64,000 nucleotides of DNA from Thalassospiraceae bacterium LMO-JJ14 (lineage in GTDB: Bacteria; Pseudomonadota; Alphaproteobacteria; Rhodospirillales; Casp-alpha2), in NCBI GenBank assembly GCA_021555105.2, contig CP134604.1, positions 682,001 through 746,000 on the forward strand. Reading direction: 5' to 3'. The notes beneath the pieces were generated by a model. That model searched no databases, was not told the origin of the DNA, and worked only from the letters and a program-made list of their open reading frames with translations. Shown piece by piece: positions 36,323 through 44,628 of this stretch; position 1 is the first letter of the stretch, and every line of letters starts with the position of its first letter. A program made the position numbers and the translations under genes.

Positions 36323-36865
36323 ATGACAGCCTTATTGTGCCGAAAACTGGGCCGGCACGTACTTAACTGGGGCGCTGCCGTTATGGCGGTGTCGGCGCTG
36401 GCCGCGTGTGCGGCGCCATCCGGGGTCGCAGATTTCGCGGCGAGCGGATGCAAACAGATTTCCAAGCGCGCTGAAGCAAAAATCAACTGGGCACGTGTGC
36501 CGGAAACGGAAATCCGTATCCGTGACGGCGAATTTTCACCAATGGTGACACGCCTGCAGCAGGGCCGCCCATATGTGCTGCGTATCCGTAACCGTGATGA
36601 CGGATTGCGGGTGTTCCGGGCACGTGACTTCTTCAAGAAAAATGCGGTGATCGCGGTTGGTGTGGAAGGTGTCCGAGCGCCGGAAACCTGCATTGCCTCG
36701 ATTTCGATTCCCGGCCGTCAAAGTGCGGAAATCCGCATCGTTGCGGTGACCGACGGTACATTTGAATTCGAAGATAACGTGATCTTGCTGCCGTTTGTTC
36801 TTTCCGCGGGGCCATCGGGTGCGATTGTTATCGATGAACGCCGCGAAACCGCGGGCATCAACTGA
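36323..36865 (+). CDS. Cupredoxin-like lipoprotein lacking copper ligands
   Basis: A 180-residue predicted lipoprotein: lipobox LAAC with Cys29 as the acylated residue. The mature part resembles a cupredoxin fold, with TEIRIRDGEFSPMVTRLQQG, VLRIRNRDDGLRVFRARDFF and PGRQSAEIRIVAVTDGTFEF in the expected strand order. The positions where cupredoxins carry His, Cys, His and Met are Arg, Asp/Asn, Leu and Ala-type residues here, so copper binding is doubtful. GTG 36302 and GTG 36314 are alternative starts. Function unknown. Confidence 0.65.
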   Translation: MTALLCRKLGRHVLNWGAAVMAVSALAACAAPSGVADFAASGCKQISKRAEAKINWARVPETEIRIRDGEFSPMVTRLQQGRPYVLRIRNRDDGLRVFRARDFFKKNAVIAVGVEGVRAPETCIASISIPGRQSAEIRIVAVTDGTFEFEDNVILLPFVLSAGPSGAIVIDERRETAGIN

Positions 36866-36882
36866 ATCTGCAGCAATCTATT

Positions 36883-36912
36883 CAACCGGCGCCCGCATCA
36901 CGGTGCCGGTTG
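36883..36912 (+). terminator. Possible terminator hairpin after the lipoprotein gene
   Basis: Stem caaccggc/gccggttg (36883-36890 and 36905-36912), extended inward by three more pairs including one G-U, 8-nt loop. It lies 18 bp past the stop. Only a weak T-containing stretch follows. The rest of the 218-bp gap to the next gene shows nothing I can support. Confidence 0.4.
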
Positions 36913-37083
36913 AGTCGTTCGTGTGCATGCACGAGCGTGCGCGTAAGAACGTCAAATCCGATGTACTTGTGATGCCGGTCACTGACTTGGAAAGCCCTAT
37001 CGACGCCATTATTCCTTATGCAACGGCTTGCGCTTCAAACATCTGTTCATCGCCGGTCGAATCCCGGCTTTCGGCGCTCGCCG

Positions 37084-37611
37084 ATGGCCGGTGACATGAC
37101 CGCCGAAGACCTGATCATCAATCTGGGCTTGCAGCCGCTCCCCTGGGAGGGCGGCTGGTATCGCGAAACCTGGCGCACCGACGCGACCGTTCCCAGGAAA
37201 GTATTGGGTGAAGCGTACACGGGGCCGCGCTCAACCGGGACCGCGATCTATTATCTTCTGACACCGGAGACGGTGTCCCGCATGCACCGCCTGCCATCCG
37301 ACGAGACCTTTCATTTCTATCTGGGTGATCCGGTCGAGATGTTGTTGCTTTATGCGTCGGATGAAGAAGCACCAGACAGCGAAATCGTCACCTTCGGCCA
37401 GGAACTTCTGGCCGGACAATGCGTTCAGTTTACAGTCCCCGGCAACGCCTGGATGGGCGCCCGGCTGAAAGCGGGCGGTGTGCATGGCTATGCCCTGATG
37501 GGGACCACGGTTTCGCCTGGATTCGATTTTGACGATCTGGAAATGGGTGCGGCAGAAACACTGGCCACGGAATGGCCGTCACATGCCGACTTGATCAAGG
37601 TGCTGGCTTAA
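37084..37611 (+). CDS. DUF985 cupin-like protein
   Basis: A 175-residue cytosolic cupin of the DUF985 family. The signature runs LPWEGGWYRETWRTD, then GTAIYYLLTPETVSRMHRLPSDETFHFYLGD with the cupin His and Glu positions, QCVQFTVPGNAWMGARL and MGTTVSPGFDFDDLEMG. Function of the family is unproven; some relatives bind sugars or metal. Start is ATG 37084 or ATG 37096; neither has a strong ribosome-binding site. Stands alone before ffs. Confidence 0.85.
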   Translation: MAGDMTAEDLIINLGLQPLPWEGGWYRETWRTDATVPRKVLGEAYTGPRSTGTAIYYLLTPETVSRMHRLPSDETFHFYLGDPVEMLLLYASDEEAPDSEIVTFGQELLAGQCVQFTVPGNAWMGARLKAGGVHGYALMGTTVSPGFDFDDLEMGAAETLATEWPSHADLIKVLA

Positions 37612-37700
37612 GCGACAGGCATCCGGGCGCGGTGCCCCGGCATTTCAGGGCGTCTTTACTTTCTCGGCAATCGGGACTTTCGGCAACCGGGTTCGGTTGT

Positions 37701-37706
37701 TATATT
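37701..37706 (+). promoter_or_regulatory. Likely -10 element of ffs
   Basis: TATATT ends 5 bp before the predicted 5' end of the 4.5S RNA. No matching -35 hexamer was clear at 16-18 bp upstream. Confidence 0.45.
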
Positions 37707-37711
37707 CCGCA

Positions 37712-37808
37712 TGGGAGATCGGCCCGGACGGGCTTCTCGCCAACCCGGTCAGGTCCGGAAGGAAGCAGCCGTAACGAGTTTCGGCCCGGGTCGGTGTCCG
37801 GTCTCCCA
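37712..37808 (+). ncRNA. ffs: Signal recognition particle RNA (4.5S, small type)
   Basis: Contains the nearly invariant domain IV: ggtcaggtccggaaggaagc (37747-37766) with the GGAA tetraloop and the symmetric and asymmetric internal loops that bind Ffh. The ends pair over the full hairpin (tgggagatcgg with ccggtctccca, one G-U). About 97 nt, typical of the proteobacterial small SRP RNA. It lies directly upstream of dnaX, the usual place in many Proteobacteria. Confidence 0.95.
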
Positions 37809-37837
37809 CTTCTATCTCATCGCAGACGGAATTCCCA

Positions 37838-39613
37838 ATGAACGATCGTCCAGCCCCTGAATCCGCCGAAGCGCCCGCCGCCGGCGAGTATCAGGTTCTG
37901 GCACGCAAATACCGGCCGAGCACGTTCTCCGGGCTGATCGGTCAGGATGCCATGGTCAAGACACTGACCAATGCGTTTGCGTCGAACCGGTTGCATCATG
38001 CCTTCGTCATGACCGGGGTGCGGGGCGTCGGCAAGACGTCGACGGCGCGGATCATCGCCCGTGCGCTCAACTGTATCGGCCCCGACGGCACCGGCGGCCC
38101 GACGACGGAACCGTGCGGGGTCTGTGAACACTGCATCGCCATCGCCGGTGACCGCCACGTTGATGTTTTGGAAATGGACGCGGCGTCGAATACCGGCGTC
38201 GATAATATCCGCGAGCTAATTGACGGTGTCCGCTACCGCCCGGCATCGGCGCGCTACAAGGTGTACATCATCGATGAAGTGCACATGCTGTCGAAAAGCG
38301 CCTTCAATGCACTTTTGAAGACGCTTGAAGAACCGCCCGAACACGTCATCTTCATTTTTGCGACGACGGAAATCCGCAAGGTGCCGATTACCGTGCTGTC
38401 GCGTTGTCAGCGCTTTGATCTCCGCCGGGTGCCGACGGAGTTGCTGGTCACCCACTTCGCCAGTATCTGCAAGAAGGAAGGCGCCGAGATATCCGATGGC
38501 GCGCTGCATATCATCGCGCGGGCCGCGGACGGTTCCGTCCGCGACGGCCTTAGTCTGCTCGATCAGGCGATTGCACATGCAGACGGCGCAATCGGTGAAG
38601 ACCGCGTCCGTGACATGCTCGGCCTTGCCGATCGCACGCGCACTTTCGATCTACTTGAATGCGTCCTGAAAGGTGACATCGCACCGGCATTGACGGAGCT
38701 GCAGGGGCAATACAAGGACGGCGCCGATCCAGCATCGGTGATCGAGGACATGCTCGACCTCGTACACTGGCTTACCCGGATCAAAGTGCAGCCGGAAAGC
38801 GCCGATGCACCGGAAGTTCCGGAAAACGAACGCACCAAGGGAAAAGAAATTTCCGCGACACTCAGGATGCCGGTGCTGACCCGCGCGTGGCAAATTCTTC
38901 TGAAAGGTCTGGGCGAGATCAATGTTGCACCGTCGCCGCTGGCGGCGGCTGAGATGGTTCTCGTCCGCCTTGCTTATGCCGCTGAACTGCCGACGCCAGG
39001 CGATGCGGTGAAAGCACTGCAGGATGAAGGGGTATCGGGGGCATCACAGGCCTCCTCCCAAACGCCGTCCGAAAGCCCCTCAGGAGGGAATAAGGCACAT
39101 GCCGGCGGGGGTGGGGCCGCTGCCGAGCGTGCACCGGCAGCACAGCCGCAGGCAGATGCGGCACCGCAAGCCGTGCCGCGGACCGAAGCCCGGGCCTTTC
39201 CTGATTTCGAGGCCGTAGCGGTGCTGGCGGGAGAGTTGCGCGAAGGCTTGCTGCAGGCGTTCCTGGAAAATCAGGTCCGGATCGTGACCTTCCAGCCGGG
39301 GCGGATTGAATTCAGTGCCGATGGCAATGCAGATCGCGATATGGTCCAGAAACTCAAAAGTTTTCTGGAAGAGCATTCATCAATGACATGGTCGTTGGCG
39401 CTGGCCCGAGAGTCCAACGCACCGACGATTGCCGAAATGCGCGCAGAACAGGCCGCCGATGCCCGTTCCAAAGCCGGTGATCATCCACTGGTCAAGGCTG
39501 TGCTCGATGCATTCCCCGGGGCGAATGTCGAGGAAGTCCGCCATGTAAAGCCAAAGGTCTTGTCGGATGCTGAGCCGACGGATCCCGATGCCGCCGGCGA
39601 GGACGATATTTGA
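37838..39613 (+). CDS. dnaX: DNA polymerase III subunits gamma and tau
   Basis: Clamp-loader ATPase, 591 residues. Walker A is GVRGVGKTSTAR (about residues 53-64), a four-Cys zinc module includes CGVCEHC, and Walker B/sensor regions include IDEVHMLSKSAFNALLKTLEEPP and ATTEIRKVPITVLSRCQRFD. After the AAA+ and collar domains comes a Pro/Ala/Gly-rich linker (about 395-450), then the tau C-terminal domain. I see no clear A-run frameshift signal for a gamma product. The stop overlaps the TTG start of the next gene. Confidence 0.96.
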   Translation: MNDRPAPESAEAPAAGEYQVLARKYRPSTFSGLIGQDAMVKTLTNAFASNRLHHAFVMTGVRGVGKTSTARIIARALNCIGPDGTGGPTTEPCGVCEHCIAIAGDRHVDVLEMDAASNTGVDNIRELIDGVRYRPASARYKVYIIDEVHMLSKSAFNALLKTLEEPPEHVIFIFATTEIRKVPITVLSRCQRFDLRRVPTELLVTHFASICKKEGAEISDGALHIIARAADGSVRDGLSLLDQAIAHADGAIGEDRVRDMLGLADRTRTFDLLECVLKGDIAPALTELQGQYKDGADPASVIEDMLDLVHWLTRIKVQPESADAPEVPENERTKGKEISATLRMPVLTRAWQILLKGLGEINVAPSPLAAAEMVLVRLAYAAELPTPGDAVKALQDEGVSGASQASSQTPSESPSGGNKAHAGGGGAAAERAPAAQPQADAAPQAVPRTEARAFPDFEAVAVLAGELREGLLQAFLENQVRIVTFQPGRIEFSADGNADRDMVQKLKSFLEEHSSMTWSLALARESNAPTIAEMRAEQAADARSKAGDHPLVKAVLDAFPGANVEEVRHVKPKVLSDAEPTDPDAAGEDDI

Positions 39614-40176
39614 ATAAATCAGATTATTTGCCGCAAAGTACGCGCCCCGATTATTATCGGGTCGACGTTGAAAGCATGCGTATACCCGAATTGTGCGATG
39701 CCTTGGCGGTTTGGCAGTCGAGATGCCATAACGGAAACCTGCCCGTTTGGGGAGACCTGGATTTTCTGGATTTCGACCCGAAAATTTTACCCCGCATGAT
39801 CCTTCTCGATGTCGATCATGAAGCGGGTTTCGGCACTTACCGTTACTGGGGGACACGTGTCGCGAGCTTCAACGGGGCCGATATGACCGGCCTCAGGTTA
39901 AATGGACTAGAGCCGGCACGGCACGCCAGCTATTCGGAAGAGGAATATCGCTGGGTTGTCAATCATGCACGGCCTGCGCTTTTCGTGGCCTGCCTTGGCG
40001 AACAGGCCTGGGACCGGAAATATGAAGCGGTACTGCGGATGCCTTGCCGTTCGGCTGTGGACAGTCCCCTGGATCGAGTCCTGTCGGTGGGTTTTTACGA
40101 TGATGTCCGACAGACCATCGAGGATTATGTCGATGCCGATGTCGATCTGGAGAATTACTTCGACCCCGATGCGTGA
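39610..40176 (+). CDS. PAS_5 domain protein
   Basis: A 188-residue soluble protein that fits the PAS_5-type family abundant in Rhodospirillales: a helical start, then LPVWGDLDFLDFDPKILPRM, LLDVDHEAGFGTYRYWGTRV and a beta-rich C-terminal half. The ligand and partner are unknown. It begins with TTG overlapping the dnaX stop (TTGA), so it is translationally coupled to dnaX. The very acidic last 25 residues (DDVRQTIEDYVDADVDLE) are notable. No output domain is attached. Confidence 0.75.
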   Translation: MNKSDYLPQSTRPDYYRVDVESMRIPELCDALAVWQSRCHNGNLPVWGDLDFLDFDPKILPRMILLDVDHEAGFGTYRYWGTRVASFNGADMTGLRLNGLEPARHASYSEEEYRWVVNHARPALFVACLGEQAWDRKYEAVLRMPCRSAVDSPLDRVLSVGFYDDVRQTIEDYVDADVDLENYFDPDA

Positions 40177-40185
40177 CAGGTGCGG

Positions 40186-41019
40186 TTAATCGAGCAGGAA
40201 GCTGTTGTTTGATGCCTCACCCCAGGCTTCCATGAAATCCGCCAAATATGGCCGCTTTTCCTTCTCCGTATCGATATAGCTGATCAGATCGGCGACGGAG
40301 GCATTGTATCCGGCCTTGTTCAGCGTGCCGGTATGCAGTTGCCAGCGCAGATAGACTAGATAGGTATTGAGGACGTCGGTTTCACAGTAATTGCGCACGT
40401 CTTCTACTTTGCCGTCATCGATCATCTCCGCAACCATGGATCCGTCGACGCCGAACTTGCCGGCAAATCCGAATGCGGCGCAGACCTCGTTCAATTTGAT
40501 CCGTGCCGAAGCGCCGTAATCGGACAGCACATCAAGCAGGTCACAATGCCAGTCGCTGGCATAGCGGTATCCGTAACTGTTCCATTTGTCGCCGGATTTA
40601 TGCAGCCATGGCGCCGAGATGCCGTGCACCATGGCCCGGTATTTCAATACCGGTAGATCGAACGAACGGCCGTTGAAGCTGACCAGTCGCGGTTTTTGCC
40701 GCTCCAGATAGGTAAAGAAACCCTGTAATAGCTTGCCTTCATCAAATCCGGCTTCACCGCCGGATCTGAGATCGCGGAGGATATACCCTTCCTTGGCGCC
40801 GTCGCGCTCGATCTCGGCCTCCAGGAAAGAAATTGCCACGACCTTGTGAAATGGCTGGCGCGGGAAGCTGTTTCGGCCGTCGGTGACAGCCAGATGGTAT
40901 TCCTCGATAGCGGCTCGGCGCGCAGCCACGTCCGTGGACGTAATCCCGGTAAGGTTCGGCGCGGCGTCCGTGTCGGGCACGGTTTCGATATCGAAGACGA
41001 ACAGGTTTTGATGCAGCAT
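40186..41019 (-). CDS. Predicted 3'-5' exonuclease related to the PolB exonuclease domain
   Basis: DnaQ-fold (DEDD) exonuclease of 277 residues. ExoI is FVFDIETVPD with Asp and Glu, ExoII is VSFNGRSFDLPVLKYRAM with Asp, and the ExoIII-like motif is CETDVLNTYLVYLR. Substrate and role are not established for this bacterial family. Start ATG 41019 puts ExoI nine residues in, as in relatives; the open frame further upstream runs antisense through ybaB. It sits between dnaX and ybaB on the opposite strand, breaking the usual dnaX-ybaB-recR series. Confidence 0.87.
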   Translation of the reverse strand: MLHQNLFVFDIETVPDTDAAPNLTGITSTDVAARRAAIEEYHLAVTDGRNSFPRQPFHKVVAISFLEAEIERDGAKEGYILRDLRSGGEAGFDEGKLLQGFFTYLERQKPRLVSFNGRSFDLPVLKYRAMVHGISAPWLHKSGDKWNSYGYRYASDWHCDLLDVLSDYGASARIKLNEVCAAFGFAGKFGVDGSMVAEMIDDGKVEDVRNYCETDVLNTYLVYLRWQLHTGTLNKAGYNASVADLISYIDTEKEKRPYLADFMEAWGEASNNSFLLD

Positions 41020-41080
41020 GGCAAATGTTATACAGGTCCTTGGAGCAGATTCCCAGCAACGCGACGGAGCATAGCCGGTT

Positions 41081-41404
41081 ATGAAAAACCTTGGCCAGAT
41101 GATGAAGCAGGCGCAGCAGATCCAGCAGAAGATGGCGGACATGCAGCGCGAACTCGAAGAACTGGAAGTCATCGGCAAATCCGGTGGTGGTATGTGCCAG
41201 GTCACGCTCAACGGCAAAGGGGCGGCTAAAAAGGTCCTGATCGACCCGGCGCTGGTCAATCCTGAAGATGCCGAAGTGCTGGAAGACCTGATCGTCGCCG
41301 CCATCAATGACGCCCGTGCAAAGTCCGATGAACTGGCGCGTGAAAAAATGCAGGACATTACCGGCGGTCTGTCGCTGCCGCCCGGCATGCAACTGCCTTT
41401 CTGA
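41081..41404 (+). CDS. ybaB: YbaB/EbfC family nucleoid-associated protein
   Basis: A 107-residue DNA-binding dimer, mostly helical, with MKNLGQMMKQAQQIQQKMAD at the N terminus and the family core VTLNGKGAAKKVLIDPALVN. The end LSLPPGMQLPF is typical. Relatives bind and bend DNA without strong sequence preference. Next to recR, with which it is usually co-transcribed (20 bp gap). Confidence 0.95.
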   Translation: MKNLGQMMKQAQQIQQKMADMQRELEELEVIGKSGGGMCQVTLNGKGAAKKVLIDPALVNPEDAEVLEDLIVAAINDARAKSDELAREKMQDITGGLSLPPGMQLPF

Positions 41405-41424
41405 AACAGAATAGCTGATCCGGT

Positions 41425-42018
41425 ATGGCTGAACACGATATCGAACGGCTGGTGCAACTTCTCTCGAAGCTGCCGGGGCTTGGTCCCCGTTCCGCGCGCC
41501 GCGCCGTGCTTCAGCTCTTAAAGCGCCGTGAATCCCTGATGCAGCCGCTGGCTATTGCCCTGCAGGATGCCAGTGAACGGGTTCGGGCCTGCACGGCATG
41601 TGGGAATTTGGATACCCTGGATCCGTGTGCGATCTGCACCGATCCGCGCCGCGATAACCGCCAGCTTTGTGTTGTTGAGGATGTCGCCGATTTGTGGGCA
41701 TTGGAACGCACCGCCAGCTTCAAAGGCAAATACCACGTGCTGGGCGGCACATTGTCCGCACTGGACGGGGTCGGTCCGGATGATTTGAATATCCCGACGC
41801 TGATTGCCCGGGTTGCGGATAATCCCGATGCCGAGGTGATCCTCGCGACCAGCGCCACTGTGGATGGTCAAACCACGGCGCATTACATTGCCGACCGCCT
41901 GCACGAACAAGGCATAAAGGTCTCGGGTATTGCGCACGGCGTGCCGGTGGGGGGCGAATTGGATTATCTGGATGACGGCACGATTTCCGCCGCACTCAGG
42001 GATAGAAGACCGGTTTAG
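41425..42018 (+). CDS. recR: Recombination mediator protein RecR
   Basis: Works with RecO (and RecF) to load RecA onto gaps. The 197-residue protein has an N-terminal helix-hairpin-helix ([20 protein letters not shown]), the four-Cys zinc finger [16 protein letters not shown], a Toprim domain from [14 protein letters not shown] through [16 protein letters not shown], and the C-terminal Walker-like [11 protein letters not shown]. Its stop overlaps the stop of the convergent pentapeptide gene (TTAG). Confidence 0.97.
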   Translation: MAEHDIERLVQLLSKLPGLGPRSARRAVLQLLKRRESLMQPLAIALQDASERVRACTACGNLDTLDPCAICTDPRRDNRQLCVVEDVADLWALERTASFKGKYHVLGGTLSALDGVGPDDLNIPTLIARVADNPDAEVILATSATVDGQTTAHYIADRLHEQGIKVSGIAHGVPVGGELDYLDDGTISAALRDRRPV

Positions 42019-43310
42019 GCCTCGGTATTCTTTTTCTTTTTTTCAGGCTTGTCTTCCGTTTCATTGAAGATTGCGCCCAAGCCCTTTAATTGTTCTTCAA
42101 TGCCGTCGTCGAAATTGCAGCCGATGAATTTGGCTTTTGCGGCTTTAATACCCTGCATCTCGGCACCCCGGAAATTGGCGCCGCTGATATAAGCGCCGGA
42201 AAAATTACTATCGGTGAGAATGGCGCCGGACAGATTCGGGCGCCAGCGTTTCTTTTCGCCGCCTTTTGTCTCACTTTGGATTTCGATCGGACGCATTTTG
42301 GCGCCGCGAAAATCGGCGTTTTTCAGAACACAGTTGTGAAAATTCGCGGCATCGAGATCCGCATTGGCAAAATTCGCCTTGTTCAGTTTTGATTCCTGGA
42401 AAAACGTGAACAGGCAAATCGTATCGCCAAAATTACACCCTTCGAGGTTGGCTGATTTCATGCTCATGCCGCTGAGATTAACGCCCCTCAGATTGTTGCC
42501 GGAAAGATCGACCCCCTCGAGGTTGGCGGGCTGGCCATCCTTGCCGTTGGTTCTGATCCACTTATGGTGTTTGACCATGCGTGTGCGGATGGAATCATCC
42601 AGATGCGAGAGCGTTTCCGGCACGATGACGTTTTCCGTGCTGGCATGCGACATGTTGGTCGAATCCATAACGGCGCCGCGCATATCCGCATTGTCGAGGC
42701 AGGCGGACTGGAGATCGGCCTCGCTGAGGTTCGTTTCGGAAAGGTTGGCCCCCCTGAGCGAAGCGCCACCCATCTTGGCGCCGCTTAAGTTTGCCTTAGA
42801 GAGATTAGCATTTTCAAAATTTGCGGCTTGCAGGTCTGCAGATTGGAGATCTGCGCTGGTCATCTGGGCATCTTTCAAATCGGCTTCACCAATCCTTTCC
42901 TTCAGATCCTCGGCCCGGCCCCTTTCTTCGTGCGATAAATTCGCGCCCTGCAGTTTCCACACGACTTCGGCAACTTGACCGGAACGCAGATCAACCTCAA
43001 TCATCGATGCCAGTTCAAGATTGGCGCCGCTCAGCTGAGCGCCACGCATGTCGGCACGATCAAGTTTGGCTTTGCTTAGATCGGCGCCCGTGAAATCACA
43101 TCCGTAAAGATCGGCACCGCGCAGGTCGGTCTCGACGAATTTGCAATTGGAGAAATTACAGCCCGTGAAAATGGCCTCGCGCAGATTTCCTTTAGAGAGG
43201 TTCAGGCCGGATAAATCCTTCATTCGGATATCGGCGCGCTTCCCTCCCTCGATCCCTGAATGGAATCGCTGGTGGTCATGAAGAATTTTCTTCAGTTCTT
43301 TTGTATCCAC
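42015..43310 (-). CDS. Pentapeptide-repeat protein
   Basis: A 431-residue protein built mainly of A(D/N)LXX pentapeptides in several blocks: about residues 22-110, 142-215, 258-330 and 355-405, for example [20 protein letters not shown]. Such repeats form a right-handed four-sided beta helix. The blocks are broken by short charged linkers and the tail is lysine-rich. No signal peptide or membrane helix. Some relatives (Qnr, MfpA) mimic DNA and protect gyrase, but most have no known role, and nothing here identifies this one. Confidence 0.92.
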   Translation of the reverse strand: MDTKELKKILHDHQRFHSGIEGGKRADIRMKDLSGLNLSKGNLREAIFTGCNFSNCKFVETDLRGADLYGCDFTGADLSKAKLDRADMRGAQLSGANLELASMIEVDLRSGQVAEVVWKLQGANLSHEERGRAEDLKERIGEADLKDAQMTSADLQSADLQAANFENANLSKANLSGAKMGGASLRGANLSETNLSEADLQSACLDNADMRGAVMDSTNMSHASTENVIVPETLSHLDDSIRTRMVKHHKWIRTNGKDGQPANLEGVDLSGNNLRGVNLSGMSMKSANLEGCNFGDTICLFTFFQESKLNKANFANADLDAANFHNCVLKNADFRGAKMRPIEIQSETKGGEKKRWRPNLSGAILTDSNFSGAYISGANFRGAEMQGIKAAKAKFIGCNFDDGIEEQLKGLGAIFNETEDKPEKKKKNTEA

Positions 43311-43408
43311 GAAGGACCTTCCCCATCAAAACCCGGCGGAATATTGTGCCTACCCGGGGCCGATAACGCTTCTCATAAAGCGCTGTAATTTATATAGCAT
43401 TTCTGCTT

Positions 43409-44518
43409 CTACTCGGCAGCATTGTCGCCTTGAACATTCTCAGGCGGCGTTAACATTTTTTCTGCGGGTTCAGCGCCGTCGCCCAGCTGCAAATCCTCAA
43501 TGCGGGCACCGCGCCGCATGATCTTGCCACTGGAAATCTCGATATCGCCGATATCCTTCTGCGCCTGGTTAAAGTGTGTTTTGAGCTTGCTGACCCGGTC
43601 GTCGAGTCGTGTCATGTCTTCAAGCAATTTATGTACCTCGGCCTGGATGACGTCGGCTTGTTCGCGCATATGCACGTCACGGAGGATCGCACGTACCGTA
43701 TTCAAGGTCGCCATCAGCGTTGTCGGCGAGACGATCCAGACACGTCTTCGGAAACCTTCCTCGACGACGTTTCTGAAATTGGCGTGCAGTTCCGCATAGA
43801 CGGCTTCGGAGGGCAGGAACATCAATGCGCTTTCCGACGTTTCGCCGGGCAGGATGTAGCGTTCGGAAATATCCTTCACGTGTTTGAGCACGGCTGCGGA
43901 AAATGCTCGTCCCGCCTGAACTTTCTCGGCGTCGCTTTCTGCATTTCGTAATGTTTCATAACTTTCCAGGGGAAACTTGCTGTCGATCGCGATCGACCCA
44001 GGTGGATTGGGAAGTTTCAGCAAGCAATCCGCCCGTTTGCCGTTGGACAGCGTTACCTGAAACTCATAGGCCGATGTCGGCAGGGCGGCAGTCACCAGAT
44101 CGTTCAACTGTATTTCACCGAAAGCACCGCGCGCCTGCTTGTTGGACAGGATATCCTGCAGACTGACCATCTGTTGCGACAACTGGGTGATGTTCTTCTG
44201 GGCATTGTCGATGAGGGCCAGGCGTTCATGCAGCACTTTCAGTGTCTGGCCGGTTTTTTCCGTTTGCTCCGTCAAGCCGTCGCCGAGCCGCTTTGAAAGT
44301 GAATCGAGACGCTGGTTGGCGTCGGACTGGGCCTGCTCCATGCGGCCGGCCAGGTTCGTCTGTGCCTGCGCCAGCGACTGGGCGATATCACTCAATTGCT
44401 GCAGTCTGGCGGCCTGCTCTGTGCGTGCGCGTCCGCCGGCATTGATGGCAATCAGAATCACTACGATCCCGATTCCGAGCGCGGCCAAAATCATCAGGGT
44501 CTGCAGGTCGACTTGCAC
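43409..44518 (-). CDS. rmuC: DNA recombination protein RmuC
   Basis: A 369-residue protein with one N-terminal membrane helix (about residues 6-25), a coiled coil (about 30-125, with QQLSDIAQSLAQAQTNLAG) and the RmuC endonuclease-like domain from GAFGEIQLNDLV to WIVSPTTLMATLNTV. IDSKFPLESYE is the conserved catalytic-site-like segment. In E. coli it limits DNA inversion. The start is GTG 44518. Single gene, 98 bp after the pentapeptide gene's start. Confidence 0.93.
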   Translation of the reverse strand: MQVDLQTLMILAALGIGIVVILIAINAGGRARTEQAARLQQLSDIAQSLAQAQTNLAGRMEQAQSDANQRLDSLSKRLGDGLTEQTEKTGQTLKVLHERLALIDNAQKNITQLSQQMVSLQDILSNKQARGAFGEIQLNDLVTAALPTSAYEFQVTLSNGKRADCLLKLPNPPGSIAIDSKFPLESYETLRNAESDAEKVQAGRAFSAAVLKHVKDISERYILPGETSESALMFLPSEAVYAELHANFRNVVEEGFRRRVWIVSPTTLMATLNTVRAILRDVHMREQADVIQAEVHKLLEDMTRLDDRVSKLKTHFNQAQKDIGDIEISSGKIMRRGARIEDLQLGDGAEPAEKMLTPPENVQGDNAAE

Positions 44519-44570
44519 GCTGCCTCTCTTTCGTCAAAATCTTCTGCGAATGCTTGCATGAGCTAGCCCC

Positions 44571-44592
44571 CGGACGCAATCGCTCGCGTCCG
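44571..44592. other. Inverted repeat between rmuC and the DUF4139 gene
   Basis: cggacgc/gcgtccg, 7-bp stem with an 8-nt spacer, in the 110-bp divergent gap. Could be an operator or leader hairpin of either gene; no further support. Confidence 0.3.
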
Positions 44593-44628
44593 AGGAGGCC
44601 ACGCACGATTGGAATATGAGGTTTTAAA

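Noticed and set aside
36795-37094. Plus-strand open frame over the end of the lipoprotein gene and the following gap
   Set aside because: Mostly out-of-frame reading of the lipoprotein gene; no ribosome-binding site and no domain. The gap itself holds a hairpin.
41020-41457. N-terminal extension of the PolB-like exonuclease through ybaB
   Set aside because: Family members start just before the FDIET motif, and the extension would be antisense to the conserved ybaB gene.
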